A DNA stretch of 64,000 nt. It comes from Deltaproteobacteria bacterium. Its GTDB lineage: Bacteria > Myxococcota_A > UBA9160 > SZUA-336. Below are positions 43,999-52,499 of this stretch, piece by piece. Every line of letters starts with the position of its first letter. The stretch's first letter is position 1. The notes below the pieces were generated by a model. The model saw only the letters and a list, made by a program, of their open reading frames with translations, did no database searches and had not been told where the DNA came from. The translations under genes were made by a program, and so were the position numbers. The stretch covers positions 1 through 64,000 of the forward strand of contig VGRW01000010.1 of assembly GCA_016875225.1 (NCBI GenBank), in the 5' to 3' direction.

Positions 43999-45395
43999 GG
44001 CCGAGCCGCCTCGAGCTGTGCCGCGACACGGAAGAGCGTCGCCTCGTCGCCGTAGCGACCGGCGAACTGCATGCCGATCGGGAGTCCCGTCGCAGACCAG
44101 TGCAGCGGAACCGACATGGCCGGCTGTCCGGTGAAGTTGAACGGCGGCGTGAACGGGAACGCGGCCGACTGGCGCTGGCCGACCTCGCGAGGGGTGAGCC
44201 GGACCGGATCGATGTGTCCGACCCGGGGTGGGGGCGTCCCCATCACCGGCGTCAGGTACACGTCCCAGCTCTCGAAGAACCCGAGCAGCTCGTGCGTCAT
44301 TCGGCGCAGATCGCGGAGCGCGCGCATCACCGCCTCGCCGGAGAGCTTGCGGCCGGCGCGGATTCCCGCCCAGGTGAGCGGCTCGAGCTCGTCCTCTTCC
44401 GGCTCGCGGCCACGCCGCTCGGTCTTCTCCGCGATTCCCGCCGCGGAGCTCGCCGCGCCGAGCACGCCCTGGACGCGGTAGAGCGCGCGGTAGTCGATTC
44501 CCAGTCCCTGCTCGTGCACGTCGTGGCCGAGCTCCACCAGGAGCTTCGCGGCGTCCTCGAGCGCGCTTCGCACCTCGGGGTCGATCGGGCGGCCGCTCGG
44601 CGTCTCCGACGAGAACGCGACGCGAAGCCGTCCCGGCGGCACGCGAAGCTCCGCGAGGTACGACTTCGACCGCTGCGGTGCGGCGAACGGCATCGCCGCC
44701 TCCGGGTGACTCGTGGCGTCGAGCATCGCCGCGCTGTCGCGCACGCTGCGCGACACCACGTGACTCACCCCGAACCCGAGCACGTTCGCGCCGACGTCGA
44801 GCCCGCCGGGGTTCCGGTCGCGCGTGACCTTCAGGCCGAAGAGACCGCAGCAGGCGGCGGGGATTCGGATCGATCCCAGGCCGTCGCTCGCGTGCGCGAG
44901 CGGCACGATTCCGGCGGCGACGGCCGCGGCCGATCCGCCGCTCGATCCGCCCGAGATGTGCTCGGGGTTCCAGGGATTCCGGCACGGCCCGAGCCGGCGC
45001 GACTCGGTCGTGCCGGTGATGCCGAACTCGGGCGTGTTGGTCTTGCCCAGGATCACGAGCCCAGCCGCGCGCTGGCGTTTCACGAGCTCGCTGTCCTGGC
45101 CGGACACTTCGTCGGGCGCGAAGTGGCTGCCGTCGCTCATCGGCAGCCCTGCGACCTCCATGTACAGATCCTTCACCAGGAAGGGGACGCCGCGGAACGG
45201 CCCGTCGGGAAGCCCGCCGCGCGCCTCGCGGCGCGCCTGCTCGTAGGCCTTGGTGACCACCGCGTTCAACACCGGGTTGTGACGCTCGATCCGCAGGATC
45301 GCCTCTTCGACCAGCTCCGCCGCCGAGACCTCGCCGCGGCGCACGAGCTCCGCCAGTCCCAGCCCGTCGTACTCGCTGTACTCCGCGAACGCCAT
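43965..45395 (-). CDS. Amidase (amidase-signature family)
   Basis: A 476-residue serine amidase with the Ser-cisSer-Lys triad. The lysine lies in PFLVKDLYM (about 75), and the signature GGSSGGSAAAVAAGIVPLAH with GLGSIRIPAA supplies the two serines. In most members the last motif is GGSIRIPA, so the middle Gly is a mild deviation. The ATG follows GGAGGG five bases away. Substrates range from carboxamides to nylon-type amides. It is divergent from the CurA-type reductase by 29 bases. Confidence 0.92.
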   Translation of the reverse strand: MAFAEYSEYDGLGLAELVRRGEVSAAELVEEAILRIERHNPVLNAVVTKAYEQARREARGGLPDGPFRGVPFLVKDLYMEVAGLPMSDGSHFAPDEVSGQDSELVKRQRAAGLVILGKTNTPEFGITGTTESRRLGPCRNPWNPEHISGGSSGGSAAAVAAGIVPLAHASDGLGSIRIPAACCGLFGLKVTRDRNPGGLDVGANVLGFGVSHVVSRSVRDSAAMLDATSHPEAAMPFAAPQRSKSYLAELRVPPGRLRVAFSSETPSGRPIDPEVRSALEDAAKLLVELGHDVHEQGLGIDYRALYRVQGVLGAASSAAGIAEKTERRGREPEEDELEPLTWAGIRAGRKLSGEAVMRALRDLRRMTHELLGFFESWDVYLTPVMGTPPPRVGHIDPVRLTPREVGQRQSAAFPFTPPFNFTGQPAMSVPLHWSATGLPIGMQFAGRYGDEATLFRVAAQLEAARPWRAKKPAIWG

Positions 45396-45412
45396 TGCCG
45401 CCCTCCTTGGCG

Positions 45413-45418
45413 TATTCT
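45413..45418 (+). promoter_or_regulatory. -10 element before the CurA-type reductase
   Basis: TATTCT (five of six) lies six bases before the ATG at 45425, inside the 29-base gap to the amidase start. Confidence 0.4.
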
Positions 45419-45424
45419 ATGCGC

Positions 45425-46453
45425 ATGGCAGATCAGAATCGTCAGTGGCTGTTGCGCGCGCGGCCGTCGGGAATGGTGAAGCCTGGCGACTTCGAGCTGC
45501 GCGAAGCGCCGCTGCGGGCGCTCGCCGACGGCGAGGCGCGCGTTCGCGTGCTCTACCTGTCGTTCGATCCGGCCATGCGCGGCTGGATGGAGGACCGCCC
45601 GAGCTACATCCCGCCGGTCCAGATCGGCGAGGTCATGCGCGCGGGAGCCGTAGGCCAGGTCGTCGAGTCGCGCAGCCCCGACTACGAGGTCGGCGACTTC
45701 CTGCAGGGGACGTTCGGCTGGCAGGACTACGCGATCGTCGCGCGCGGCGGGGTCATGCCCGCCGCGGTTCTGCCGAAGGGAGTCCCGCTCACCTGGCCGC
45801 TCGGCGTCTGCGGCATCACGGGGCTCACGGCGTACTTCGGCCTGCTCGACCTGGGCAAGCCCAAGGCCGGCGAGACCGTCGTGGTCTCGGGCGCGGCCGG
45901 CGCGACCGGCTCCGTCGCGGGCCAGATCGCGAAGCTGAATGGCTGCCGCGTGATCGGCATCGCCGGCGGCGCGGAGAAGTGCGGCTGGCTCACCGGAACG
46001 GCGCACTTCGACGCCGCGATCGACTACAAGCGCGAGAACGTCGCGCGCCGCCTGCACGAGCTCTGCCCGAAGGGCCTCGACGTGTACTTCGACAACGTCG
46101 GCGGCGAGATCCTCGACGCCGCGCTCGGCAATCTCGCCCAGCGCGCGCGCGTGGTGCTCTGCGGCGGGATCTCGGCCTACAACGAGGCCGCGCCCCCGCC
46201 CGGCCCGCGCAACCTGATGAACCTGGTGATCACGCGCTCGCGAATGGAGGGCTTCATCGTGATCGACTACCTCGCGCGCTTCGGCGAGGCCGCGGCGCAG
46301 CTCGCGAAGTGGGTCGCGGAGGGGAAGATCGCGCACGCCGAGGACATCCAGCACGGGCTCGAGAACGCGCCGCAGACCTTCCTTCGCCTGTTCCAGGGCA
46401 AGAATCTCGGCAAGCAGCTCCTGAAGGTCGCCGACCCGCCGATCGCGGGCTGA
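45425..46453 (+). CDS. NADP-dependent oxidoreductase, CurA/prostaglandin reductase type
   Basis: A 342-residue zinc-free member of the MDR superfamily that reduces alpha,beta-unsaturated ketones or aldehydes. Features: the N-terminal substrate pocket YLSFDPAMRGWM, the nucleotide motif VVVSGAAGATGSVAGQIAKL at about 150-169 and YFDNVGGEILDAAL. The ATG at 45425 is preferred over one ten codons upstream because conserved sequence begins there. A pocket substrate cannot be named. It ends 94 bases before the next gene. Confidence 0.92.
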   Translation: MADQNRQWLLRARPSGMVKPGDFELREAPLRALADGEARVRVLYLSFDPAMRGWMEDRPSYIPPVQIGEVMRAGAVGQVVESRSPDYEVGDFLQGTFGWQDYAIVARGGVMPAAVLPKGVPLTWPLGVCGITGLTAYFGLLDLGKPKAGETVVVSGAAGATGSVAGQIAKLNGCRVIGIAGGAEKCGWLTGTAHFDAAIDYKRENVARRLHELCPKGLDVYFDNVGGEILDAALGNLAQRARVVLCGGISAYNEAAPPPGPRNLMNLVITRSRMEGFIVIDYLARFGEAAAQLAKWVAEGKIAHAEDIQHGLENAPQTFLRLFQGKNLGKQLLKVADPPIAG

Positions 46454-46547
46454 GCGCGCGCGTGAGTTTGGAGTTGCAAGCGAAGCGCGCAGCGAGGCGC
46501 AGCCGAGCGAAGGCGGGTGGCGCGCGGCCGCCCGCGCGCCGGGTCCC
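46454..46547. other. Short GC-rich spacer
   Basis: 94 bases with partly repetitive GCGAGCGAAG-like tracts between the reductase and the LLM gene. No promoter or terminator pattern I would call. Confidence 0.4.
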
Positions 46548-47315
46548 GTGAGAACCGATGTCCTGCTGATTCCGTTCGGCGCGAGCTGGCCCATGCTTCG
46601 CGTCGCCGCGCTCCGCGCCGAGGACGCCGGCTACGACGGCGTCTGGCTCTGGGATCATCTTCGCGGCGGGGGCGAGACCGGCCCCGCTCCGGTGCCAGAG
46701 TGCTGGACAGTGCTCTCGGCGCTCGCGGCGGTGACCTCGCGCGTCATGCTCGGTCCGCTGGTGCTGAACGCCGCGAACCGAAATCCCGGCGTGCTCGCGA
46801 ACATGGCCGCGACGCTGCAAGAGGTCTCGGGCGGGCGGCTGCTGCTCGGGATCGGCGCGGGCGGCAGCCGCGCCACGCCGTACGCCGCAGAGCAGGACGC
46901 GATCGGCCTGCCCCCGGGCACCGACACCGAACGGCGTAAACGGGTAATCGACGTGATCGCGGCGCTTCGCCGGATCTGGTCCGGCGATCCGCCCGGCTTC
47001 CTGCGCCCTGCCCCGCCCCCGCCGATCATCGTCGGCGGCTTCGGCCCGCGCATGGCGCAGGTCGCGGGCCGCTACGGCGACGGCTTCAACTGCGCAGCCG
47101 GCCACCCGATGCTCCCCGAGCTGGTCCGCGACGCGCGCCAGGCGCACCGCGACTCGGGCCGCACGACACCGTTCCACGTCACCGCCTTCGGCGGCTTCCC
47201 GGGCACCGAAGCCAGCCGCAAGCGCCTCGCGGGCCTGGGCGTCGAGAGGCTGATCCTGCTCTTCGCCCCGCCTTACGCGGAGCTCGCGCTTCCGGGGCAC
47301 TCCGCCCGGACGTAG
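46548..47315 (+). CDS. LLM-class flavin/F420-dependent oxidoreductase
   Basis: A 255-residue luciferase-like monooxygenase, shorter than the first in the window. Sequence landmarks: VWLWDHLRGG, the cofactor segment GGRLLLGIGAGG and IIVGGFGPRMAQVAGRYGDGFN. Lengths near 250-290 occur in F420-dependent subgroups. The start is a GTG; an ATG ten bases on is out of frame. It ends 43 bases inside the convergent methyltransferase gene. Substrate unknown. Confidence 0.85.
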   Translation: MRTDVLLIPFGASWPMLRVAALRAEDAGYDGVWLWDHLRGGGETGPAPVPECWTVLSALAAVTSRVMLGPLVLNAANRNPGVLANMAATLQEVSGGRLLLGIGAGGSRATPYAAEQDAIGLPPGTDTERRKRVIDVIAALRRIWSGDPPGFLRPAPPPPIIVGGFGPRMAQVAGRYGDGFNCAAGHPMLPELVRDARQAHRDSGRTTPFHVTAFGGFPGTEASRKRLAGLGVERLILLFAPPYAELALPGHSART

Positions 47316-47869
47316 ACCAGGCTGGCGATCCAGAAGCGGCGCTGCTCGACCGTCTCGGCCCGGGCGAAGCCGGCGTCGCGCATCTGCGCGGTGAGCGCGT
47401 GGCTCGGGCCGCCGAAATCGAGCAGGTGCAGGCGCCCGCCCGGCCGGAGCACGCGCAGCAGCTCGCGCAGCACCGCGGGCTTCTGCTCGAGCGGCAAGTG
47501 GTGGAACATGAAGGAGGAGAGCGCGCGGTCGAAGCTGGCGTCGGCGAACGGCAGCGCGTCGCCGAAGCCCTGCTCGAACGCGATGTGGAGCCCGGCGCGC
47601 GCGGCCTTGGCGCGCGCACGCGCGAGCGCCTTCGCGTCGGGATCGAGGCCGACGATCTCGCAGCCGGGCTGCGCGCGCCTGGCCTCGAGCGCGAGCGCCC
47701 CCGTGCCGCAGCCGAGGTCGAGCACCCGCTGGCCGGGCGCGAGCTCGGCCTGCTCGAGCAGCCTTCGCAGCGCGGAGGGCGCGCCGAGCAGCCGCGTGAG
47801 CGGATCGTAGAGCGGCAGAAGCCAGTGAGCGCCGGCGGCGGGAAGGAAGTGGTGATGTGACTCGGCCAT
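47273..47869 (-). CDS. Class I SAM-dependent methyltransferase
   Basis: A 198-residue methyltransferase with the SAM motif VLDLGCGTGALALEA at about 49-63, then GLDPDAKALARA and SFMFHHLP. The ATG at 47869 has a GGAG eight bases upstream; a GTG nine bases earlier overlaps the upstream stop as GTGA and is an alternative. It belongs to the Methyltransf_11/25 type; substrate unknown. It lies directly after the phosphotransferase, with which it is probably co-transcribed. Confidence 0.85.
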   Translation of the reverse strand: MAESHHHFLPAAGAHWLLPLYDPLTRLLGAPSALRRLLEQAELAPGQRVLDLGCGTGALALEARRAQPGCEIVGLDPDAKALARARAKAARAGLHIAFEQGFGDALPFADASFDRALSSFMFHHLPLEQKPAVLRELLRVLRPGGRLHLLDFGGPSHALTAQMRDAGFARAETVEQRRFWIASLVYVRAECPGSASSA

Positions 47870-47874
47870 TCGTC

Positions 47875-48960
47875 TCACTCCGGCGCGGCCAGGCCCAGAT
47901 CCTTCGCCAGAAGCCGCGTCACCATGTTGTCGGTCTCGAACTTCGAGTCCGCGGGAAGCACGCCGTAGTGCACCATCTGCTGCGCGATCCGGCTCATGAT
48001 CACCGCGAACCGGTAGCCCGCGAAGATGCCGTAGAACTCCTGGTGCTTCGCCGCGCGGCCGGAGAGCTCCTCGTAGCGCGCGATCGTCTCCGGGTAGCTC
48101 GGAAAGCCCGGCAACCTCGGCACGCCGAGGCCCTCGCTGTGGTGGCGGTCGACGAAGATCGCCCAGGCCAGGTCCTGCTCGCCGTTTCCGTGCGTGGCCA
48201 TCTCCCAGTCGAGGACCGCGAGCGGCTCGGCTCCGTCTGCGGAGAAGATGACGTTCCCGATCCGCGCGTCGCCCCAGACCAGCGAGTCACTCTCGTCGGC
48301 GGGCTGGTTCCGCACCAGCCACTGCCAGGCGGCCTCGATGGTCGGCTGCGGCCGCCCGCGCGCGACCCAGCGCATGTAGCGCTCCCAGTAGCGCATCTGC
48401 TGCTCGAGCCCGGTGCGGCCGAGCTCCGGCCGGTCCAGAAATCCCAGGCCCAGCCGGCGCCAGTCGAGCGAGTGGATCTGCGCCATCGACTCGATCCCGC
48501 CCCACCAGATCCGCGCCTGGCTCTCGGGCGCAAGCTCCTTCAGCCAGCCCTCGAGCGGGTACGGCGGCCGGTCGGACGGAACGCGTCCGTCGACGCGGCC
48601 CATCACGTAGAACTTCGCGCCGAAGACGCCCTCGTCCTCCGTCTCGAGCCAGTAGACGCGGGGCACCGGGACGCCGGCCGGCGCGAGAAGCCGCATGCAC
48701 TCGAACTGAAGCGTCAGGTCGTACTCGGGAAAGACCGCGAAGCCGGTCGGCGCGATGCGCGCCACGAGCGACGCCGTGCGGTGTCGGCCCGCCTCGGTCC
48801 AGGCCAGGTCGAAGAGCAGCGTCTCGTTCGAGAAGCCCGAGCTCTGCGGCGCGACGAGCCGCGAGACCTCCACCTCCGTCGCGTTCGGGAGCTTGCCGCG
48901 CAGCCAGCGGGTCAGGCTCGCGCGGGCGGAATCGAGATCGCGCTCCCAGGCGGTGGGCAC
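47875..48960 (-). CDS. Aminoglycoside-phosphotransferase-fold kinase (ACAD10/11-type)
   Basis: A 361-residue protein with the APH/choline-kinase fold. The catalytic motif is LVWGDARIGNVIF (Asp present, the usual His replaced by Trp) and the metal-binding aspartate is in AVLDWEMA. The ATP loop near the N-terminus reads SSGFSNETLLF. The neighbouring acyl-CoA dehydrogenase matches the second half of mammalian ACAD10/ACAD11, which phosphorylate and dehydrate 4-hydroxyacyl-CoA; here the two halves are separate, adjacent genes. A GTG start has AAGGAG about five bases upstream. Confidence 0.87.
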   Translation of the reverse strand: MPTAWERDLDSARASLTRWLRGKLPNATEVEVSRLVAPQSSGFSNETLLFDLAWTEAGRHRTASLVARIAPTGFAVFPEYDLTLQFECMRLLAPAGVPVPRVYWLETEDEGVFGAKFYVMGRVDGRVPSDRPPYPLEGWLKELAPESQARIWWGGIESMAQIHSLDWRRLGLGFLDRPELGRTGLEQQMRYWERYMRWVARGRPQPTIEAAWQWLVRNQPADESDSLVWGDARIGNVIFSADGAEPLAVLDWEMATHGNGEQDLAWAIFVDRHHSEGLGVPRLPGFPSYPETIARYEELSGRAAKHQEFYGIFAGYRFAVIMSRIAQQMVHYGVLPADSKFETDNMVTRLLAKDLGLAAPE

Positions 48961-48973
48961 CCGGCTCCTTCGT

Positions 48974-50152
48974 CTAGCGCCGCGGCAGTCCCAGCACGCG
49001 CTCGGAGATGATGTTGCGCTGGATCTCGCTCGTGCCTGCGAAGATCATCGGCCCGCGGCTCTGCAGCAGCCGCTGCGCCCAGCGGCCCGCCTCGGGCGAG
49101 CGGTACGACTTGCGCTCGAGCTGGCCGAACGCGCCTTCCTGATCGCAGCCGAGCTTCGCCAGCCGGTGGCCCATCTCGGAGTAGTAGAGCTTCTGCAGCG
49201 ACGACTCCGGCCCCGGCTTCACGCCCTGCGCGAGCGCCGTGAGCGAGCGCAGCGAGTTCAGGCGCAGCACCTCGAGCTCGATCGCCGCCTGCGCGACGCG
49301 CTGTCGGTACACGCCGTCGCGATTGCGCCGCGTGCGGCGCGAGTCGTCGACGAGCTGCTCGAACTCGCGCCGGTAGCCGGCGTAGCGCGAGAGCGTGGAT
49401 GCGCCGCGCTCGTAACCCAGAACGGTGTTGGCGATCTGCCAGCCCTGTGTCGGCGCGCCGACCAGATTTGCGACCGGCACCTCGACGTCCTTGAAGAAGC
49501 ACTGCGAGAAGCCGCGCCCGCCGGTGATCTGCACCAGCGGCGCGACCTCGATCCCGGGCGTCTTCATGTCGATCAAGAGGAACCCGATGCCCTCGTGCTT
49601 GTCCGCCTTCGGGTCGGTCCGCACCAGGCAGAAGATCCAGTCCGCGCGGTGCGCGAGCGACGTCCAGATCTTCTGTCCGTTCACGATCCAGCGGTCGCCG
49701 CGCAGCTCCGCGGTGGTGCGCAGGTTCGCCAGGTCCGAGCCCGCGCCGGGCTCCGAGTAGCCCTGGCACCACATCTCCTCCGCGCGAAGCATCGGGCGCA
49801 GGAAGCGCTTCTTCTGCGCCTCGCTGCCGTGGTGGATGATCGCCGGCCCGCAGAGCCCGATGCCCAGACCGTTCGTCACGGGCGGCGCGTCCTGCACCAC
49901 GAGCTCCTCCTGCAGGAGCGCGTTCTCGACGTGGCCGCGGCCCTGTCCGCCGTACTCGACCGGCCAGGTCACGCCGACGTAGCCCGCGTCGTAGAGGTCC
50001 TGGTGCCAGCGGCGGACGCCCTCGAACATCGCGTCCTCTTCGTCGAACTCGTGCGCGTCCGCGTCGCGCCACCACGCGGGAACGTGCTCCCGGATCCACG
50101 CCCGCGCCTTCTCCCGGTACGCCTGCTCTGCATCGCTGAAGGTGAAGTCCAT
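48974..50152 (-). CDS. Acyl-CoA dehydrogenase
   Basis: A 392-residue FAD enzyme that introduces a 2,3-double bond into acyl-CoA. It has YSEPGAGSDLANL at about 133-145 (FAD and substrate contacts), an FSQCFFKDVEVP strand and the C-terminal FAGTSEIQRNII. Length is typical. TAGACT six bases before the ATG suggests a leaderless message. The phosphotransferase gene starts 13 bases past its stop. Together they resemble the fused ACAD10/11 proteins used on 4-hydroxy acids. Confidence 0.93.
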   Translation of the reverse strand: MDFTFSDAEQAYREKARAWIREHVPAWWRDADAHEFDEEDAMFEGVRRWHQDLYDAGYVGVTWPVEYGGQGRGHVENALLQEELVVQDAPPVTNGLGIGLCGPAIIHHGSEAQKKRFLRPMLRAEEMWCQGYSEPGAGSDLANLRTTAELRGDRWIVNGQKIWTSLAHRADWIFCLVRTDPKADKHEGIGFLLIDMKTPGIEVAPLVQITGGRGFSQCFFKDVEVPVANLVGAPTQGWQIANTVLGYERGASTLSRYAGYRREFEQLVDDSRRTRRNRDGVYRQRVAQAAIELEVLRLNSLRSLTALAQGVKPGPESSLQKLYYSEMGHRLAKLGCDQEGAFGQLERKSYRSPEAGRWAQRLLQSRGPMIFAGTSEIQRNIISERVLGLPRR

Positions 50153-50158
50153 GGCGCC

Positions 50159-50164
50159 AGTCTA
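50159..50164 (-). promoter_or_regulatory. -10-like element before the acyl-CoA dehydrogenase
   Basis: TAGACT ends six bases before the ATG at 50152. Confidence 0.38.
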
Positions 50165-50175
50165 CACGAGCCCGG

Positions 50176-50901
50176 TCACATCGAGCGCAAGTACCCCGAT
50201 CCGCCGAGCCGGGCGATCGCGCGCTCGATCCGCGCGGTGCGGGTGCGCAGGTAGGCCGACGGGCGGTCGGCGTGCAGGAGGCGCGGCGCGGGAAGCACCG
50301 CGGCGAGCCGCGCCGCCTCTTCGCGGTCGAGGGCTCGCGCGGGCTTGCCGAAGTACCGCGCGCTGGCCGCGCCCGCACCAAACACACCGGGGCCGAACTC
50401 GGCGACGTTCAGATACACCTCGAGGATGCGCCGCTTGGGCCAGAGCGACTCGAGCAGCACCGTGAAGTACGCCTCGATCCCCTTCCGAGCGAAGCTCCGG
50501 CCCGGCCAGAGGAACAGGTTCTTGGCCACCTGCTGCGTGATCGTGCTCGCGCCGCGCATCGGCTCGCCATCCGCGGAATCCTCGAGCGCGTCGGCGATCT
50601 CTGCGAAGTCGAAGCCTGCGTGCTTCGGGAACCGCTGGTCCTCCGACGCCACGACGGCGATCGCGAGCTCCGGCGAGATCTGCTCGTAGTCGACCCAGCG
50701 ATAGTCGGTGCGGTAGCCGCGCTCGCCGCGCGCCGCCGCCGCGATCCGAGACTCGATCATGAACGCGCTCGTCCACGGATCGACCCAGCGCATCAGCGCG
50801 ACCGCGGCGACCGACACGGCGACGAAGACCGCGAGCGCCCGCGCAGACAGGACGAGCCCGCGCCGCGCGAGCGGGGCGAGGCTCCGCGCCTTTCGCGACA
50901 C
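50176..50901 (-). CDS. mtgA: Monofunctional biosynthetic peptidoglycan transglycosylase
   Basis: A 241-residue inner-membrane glycosyltransferase (GT51) that polymerises lipid II. A single transmembrane helix lies at about 17-36; the catalytic glutamate is in AVVASEDQRFPKHAG, and GASTITQQVAKNLFLW is the second conserved motif. I use the GTG at 50901, which gives the E. coli length of 242; no ATG is in frame. A basic N-terminus (VSRKARSLAPLARRG) precedes the helix. It complements the bifunctional PBP at 18 kb. Confidence 0.92.
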   Translation of the reverse strand: MSRKARSLAPLARRGLVLSARALAVFVAVSVAAVALMRWVDPWTSAFMIESRIAAAARGERGYRTDYRWVDYEQISPELAIAVVASEDQRFPKHAGFDFAEIADALEDSADGEPMRGASTITQQVAKNLFLWPGRSFARKGIEAYFTVLLESLWPKRRILEVYLNVAEFGPGVFGAGAASARYFGKPARALDREEAARLAAVLPAPRLLHADRPSAYLRTRTARIERAIARLGGSGYLRSM

Positions 50902-51047
50902 GCGCCGGTTCCCGCGCGATCTCCGCCTGTTCCTCGACTTCGAGCGCAAAGGACCGGCGATCGTATCGGAGATCCCCGTTCGCTCCAGTGCCCTCGGTTC
51001 GCGCGGTCCGCTGCGTCGGGGGTCGGAGGAAAGGCGCGGGCCGTGCG

Positions 51048-51566
51048 TCAGTCGCTCCGACCGAAGCCGATCCGCCGCTTCGGGCTCGCCTCCGCGATCA
51101 TCAGCTGCCGGATCGCGGTGAACACGGTGCCGAACTGCGCATCGTACTTGCGCTCCAGGACGTCGAGCTTTCGAGCGAGCTGCTCGTGGCTGGCGAGCAG
51201 TCTTCGCAGCCGGACGAAGGCGCGCATGATCTCCACGTTCACGCGCACGGCGCGTCGACTGCGAAGCACGCTGGAGAGCATCGCGACCCCCTCTTCGGTG
51301 AACGCATAGGGCCGGTGTCGTCGACCGCCGCTTCCGTTTGAGATCACAAACTGTGATCTCAAACGAGTGAACTCGGCCGTCGAGAGCTGGAACATGAAAT
51401 CCGCGGGGAAACGTGCCGGATTGCGCTTCACCGCCTGGATCAGCACGCGCGTCTCCACCGCGTAGAGAGAGGCGAGATCCTCGTCGATGATCACGCGATG
51501 GCCACGGATCCAGAAGATCGCCTCCGCGATCCTCCGGCTCGGGACGACGCTGCGCTTCTCTGCCAC
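51048..51566 (-). CDS. ORF6N-domain DNA-associated protein
   Basis: A 172-residue protein with an N-terminal ORF6N domain, a phage- and mobile-element-associated DNA-binding fold related to KilA-N/BRO proteins. Recognisable landmarks are [25 protein letters not shown], then [10 protein letters not shown] and [12 protein letters not shown]. The second half is a helical tail. Codons 68-78 contain a perfect 14-bp inverted repeat made of codons rare in this genome (AGA, TCA, TTG). Such genes are often isolated relics of mobile elements; no phage genes lie nearby. Probably autoregulated, by inference. Confidence 0.85.
   Translation of the reverse strand: MAEKRSVVPSRRIAEAIFWIRGHRVIIDEDLASLYAVETRVLIQAVKRNPARFPADFMFQLSTAEFTRLRSQFVISNGSGGRRHRPYAFTEEGVAMLSSVLRSRRAVRVNVEIMRAFVRLRRLLASHEQLARKLDVLERKYDAQFGTVFTAIRQLMIAEASPKRRIGFGRSD
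51335..51365. repeat. Perfect 14-bp inverted repeat inside the ORF6N gene
   Basis: CGTTTGAGATCACA, spacer AAC, TGTGATCTCAAACG. All 14 positions of each arm are complementary, the longest perfect inverted repeat I noticed. It is AT-rich against a ~70% GC background. The coding reading is LRSQFVISN in the ORF6N protein. It could be a binding site for the encoded protein, a recombination site or an mRNA hairpin. Confidence 0.75.
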
Positions 51567-51663
51567 GGGTCACTCCCCGCGGGACCGAAGCGAATCGATA
51601 CCGCAGAGATCACCCGCGGAAAAGACGGTGAACCGCGAGTCACATCGGAGACCGCCGCGCAGC

Positions 51664-52479
51664 CTACCGACCGGTGAACTTCGCCTTCTTCTTGCCGAGG
51701 AACGCGGCGGTTCCCGCGCGGAAGTCCTCGCTGCGGCCGGTGTACATCATGGCCTCGGCTTCCAGGTCGAGCACGTCGCGCAGGTTGCCGTGCTCGGCCA
51801 GGTTCAGGTGGCGCTTCATGTAGCGGTACGAGAGCGGAGGGCCTTCGGCCAGGCGATCGGCGAGCACGTCGACCTCCTTGCGGAAGACGTCCGGCGCGAA
51901 CACGCGGTAGAGCAGACCGATGCGCAGCGCCTCGGCCGCGTCGAAGCGATCGCCGAGCAGGTACAGCTCGCGCGCCTTCGCGGCGCCCAGAAGCTTGGTC
52001 GCGAAGTACGAGCCGCCGAAGTCGCCCGAGAAGCCGATGCGCGCGAACGCGGTCGTGAACACCGCCCCGTCGACGGCGACGCGCAGATCGCACGCCATCG
52101 ACATCGAGAGCGACGCGCCCGCCGCAGCGCCGTTGATCGCGGCGATGGTCGGCTTGGGCATCGTGTGCAGCAGGAACGACGACTCCTGCATGCGCTTCAA
52201 CCCGTCGAACGATTCCTCGAGCGTCTGCCGCCCGCTCGCGTGCCGCTCGGCCGGGCCCGGCGCGCCCGGCGGCGCCAGGTCCGCGCCCGCCGAGAACGCG
52301 CGCTCCCCCGCGCCGGTGAGCACCACCACGCGCACCGACGAGTCGTCGGCGACCTCGCGAAGCTTCTCGGCGAGAAGCGCGAGCAGCTCGCCGGTGAGCG
52401 AGTTCATTCGATCGGGCCGATTCATGGTGACGGTGGCGACGCCGTTGACTCTGCGCTCGACGAGGATGGGCTGGGTCAT
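51664..52479 (-). CDS. Crotonase-family protein, PaaG-like
   Basis: A 271-residue enoyl-CoA hydratase/isomerase-family protein. The oxyanion-hole residues are in FSAGADL and GAAAGASLSMSMACD. The two catalytic glutamates of enoyl-CoA hydratase are absent: Ser or Ala stand at those positions. Instead GFSGDFGGSYF carries an aspartate, as in PaaG and Delta3-Delta2 enoyl-CoA isomerases. So an isomerase or other crotonase reaction is more likely than hydration. TAGGAT is six bases before the ATG. Confidence 0.88.
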   Translation of the reverse strand: MTQPILVERRVNGVATVTMNRPDRMNSLTGELLALLAEKLREVADDSSVRVVVLTGAGERAFSAGADLAPPGAPGPAERHASGRQTLEESFDGLKRMQESSFLLHTMPKPTIAAINGAAAGASLSMSMACDLRVAVDGAVFTTAFARIGFSGDFGGSYFATKLLGAAKARELYLLGDRFDAAEALRIGLLYRVFAPDVFRKEVDVLADRLAEGPPLSYRYMKRHLNLAEHGNLRDVLDLEAEAMMYTGRSEDFRAGTAAFLGKKKAKFTGR

Positions 52480-52485
52480 GTCGCG

Positions 52486-52491
52486 ATCCTA
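52486..52491 (-). promoter_or_regulatory. -10-like element before the crotonase
   Basis: TAGGAT ends six bases before the ATG at 52479. Confidence 0.35.
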
Positions 52492-52499
52492 CACCGCGC

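Noticed and set aside
46454-46547. Repeat-like GCGAGCGAAG tracts as a mobile element or CRISPR spacer set
   Set aside because: No regular unit, no flanking direct or inverted repeats; looks like GC-rich spacer.
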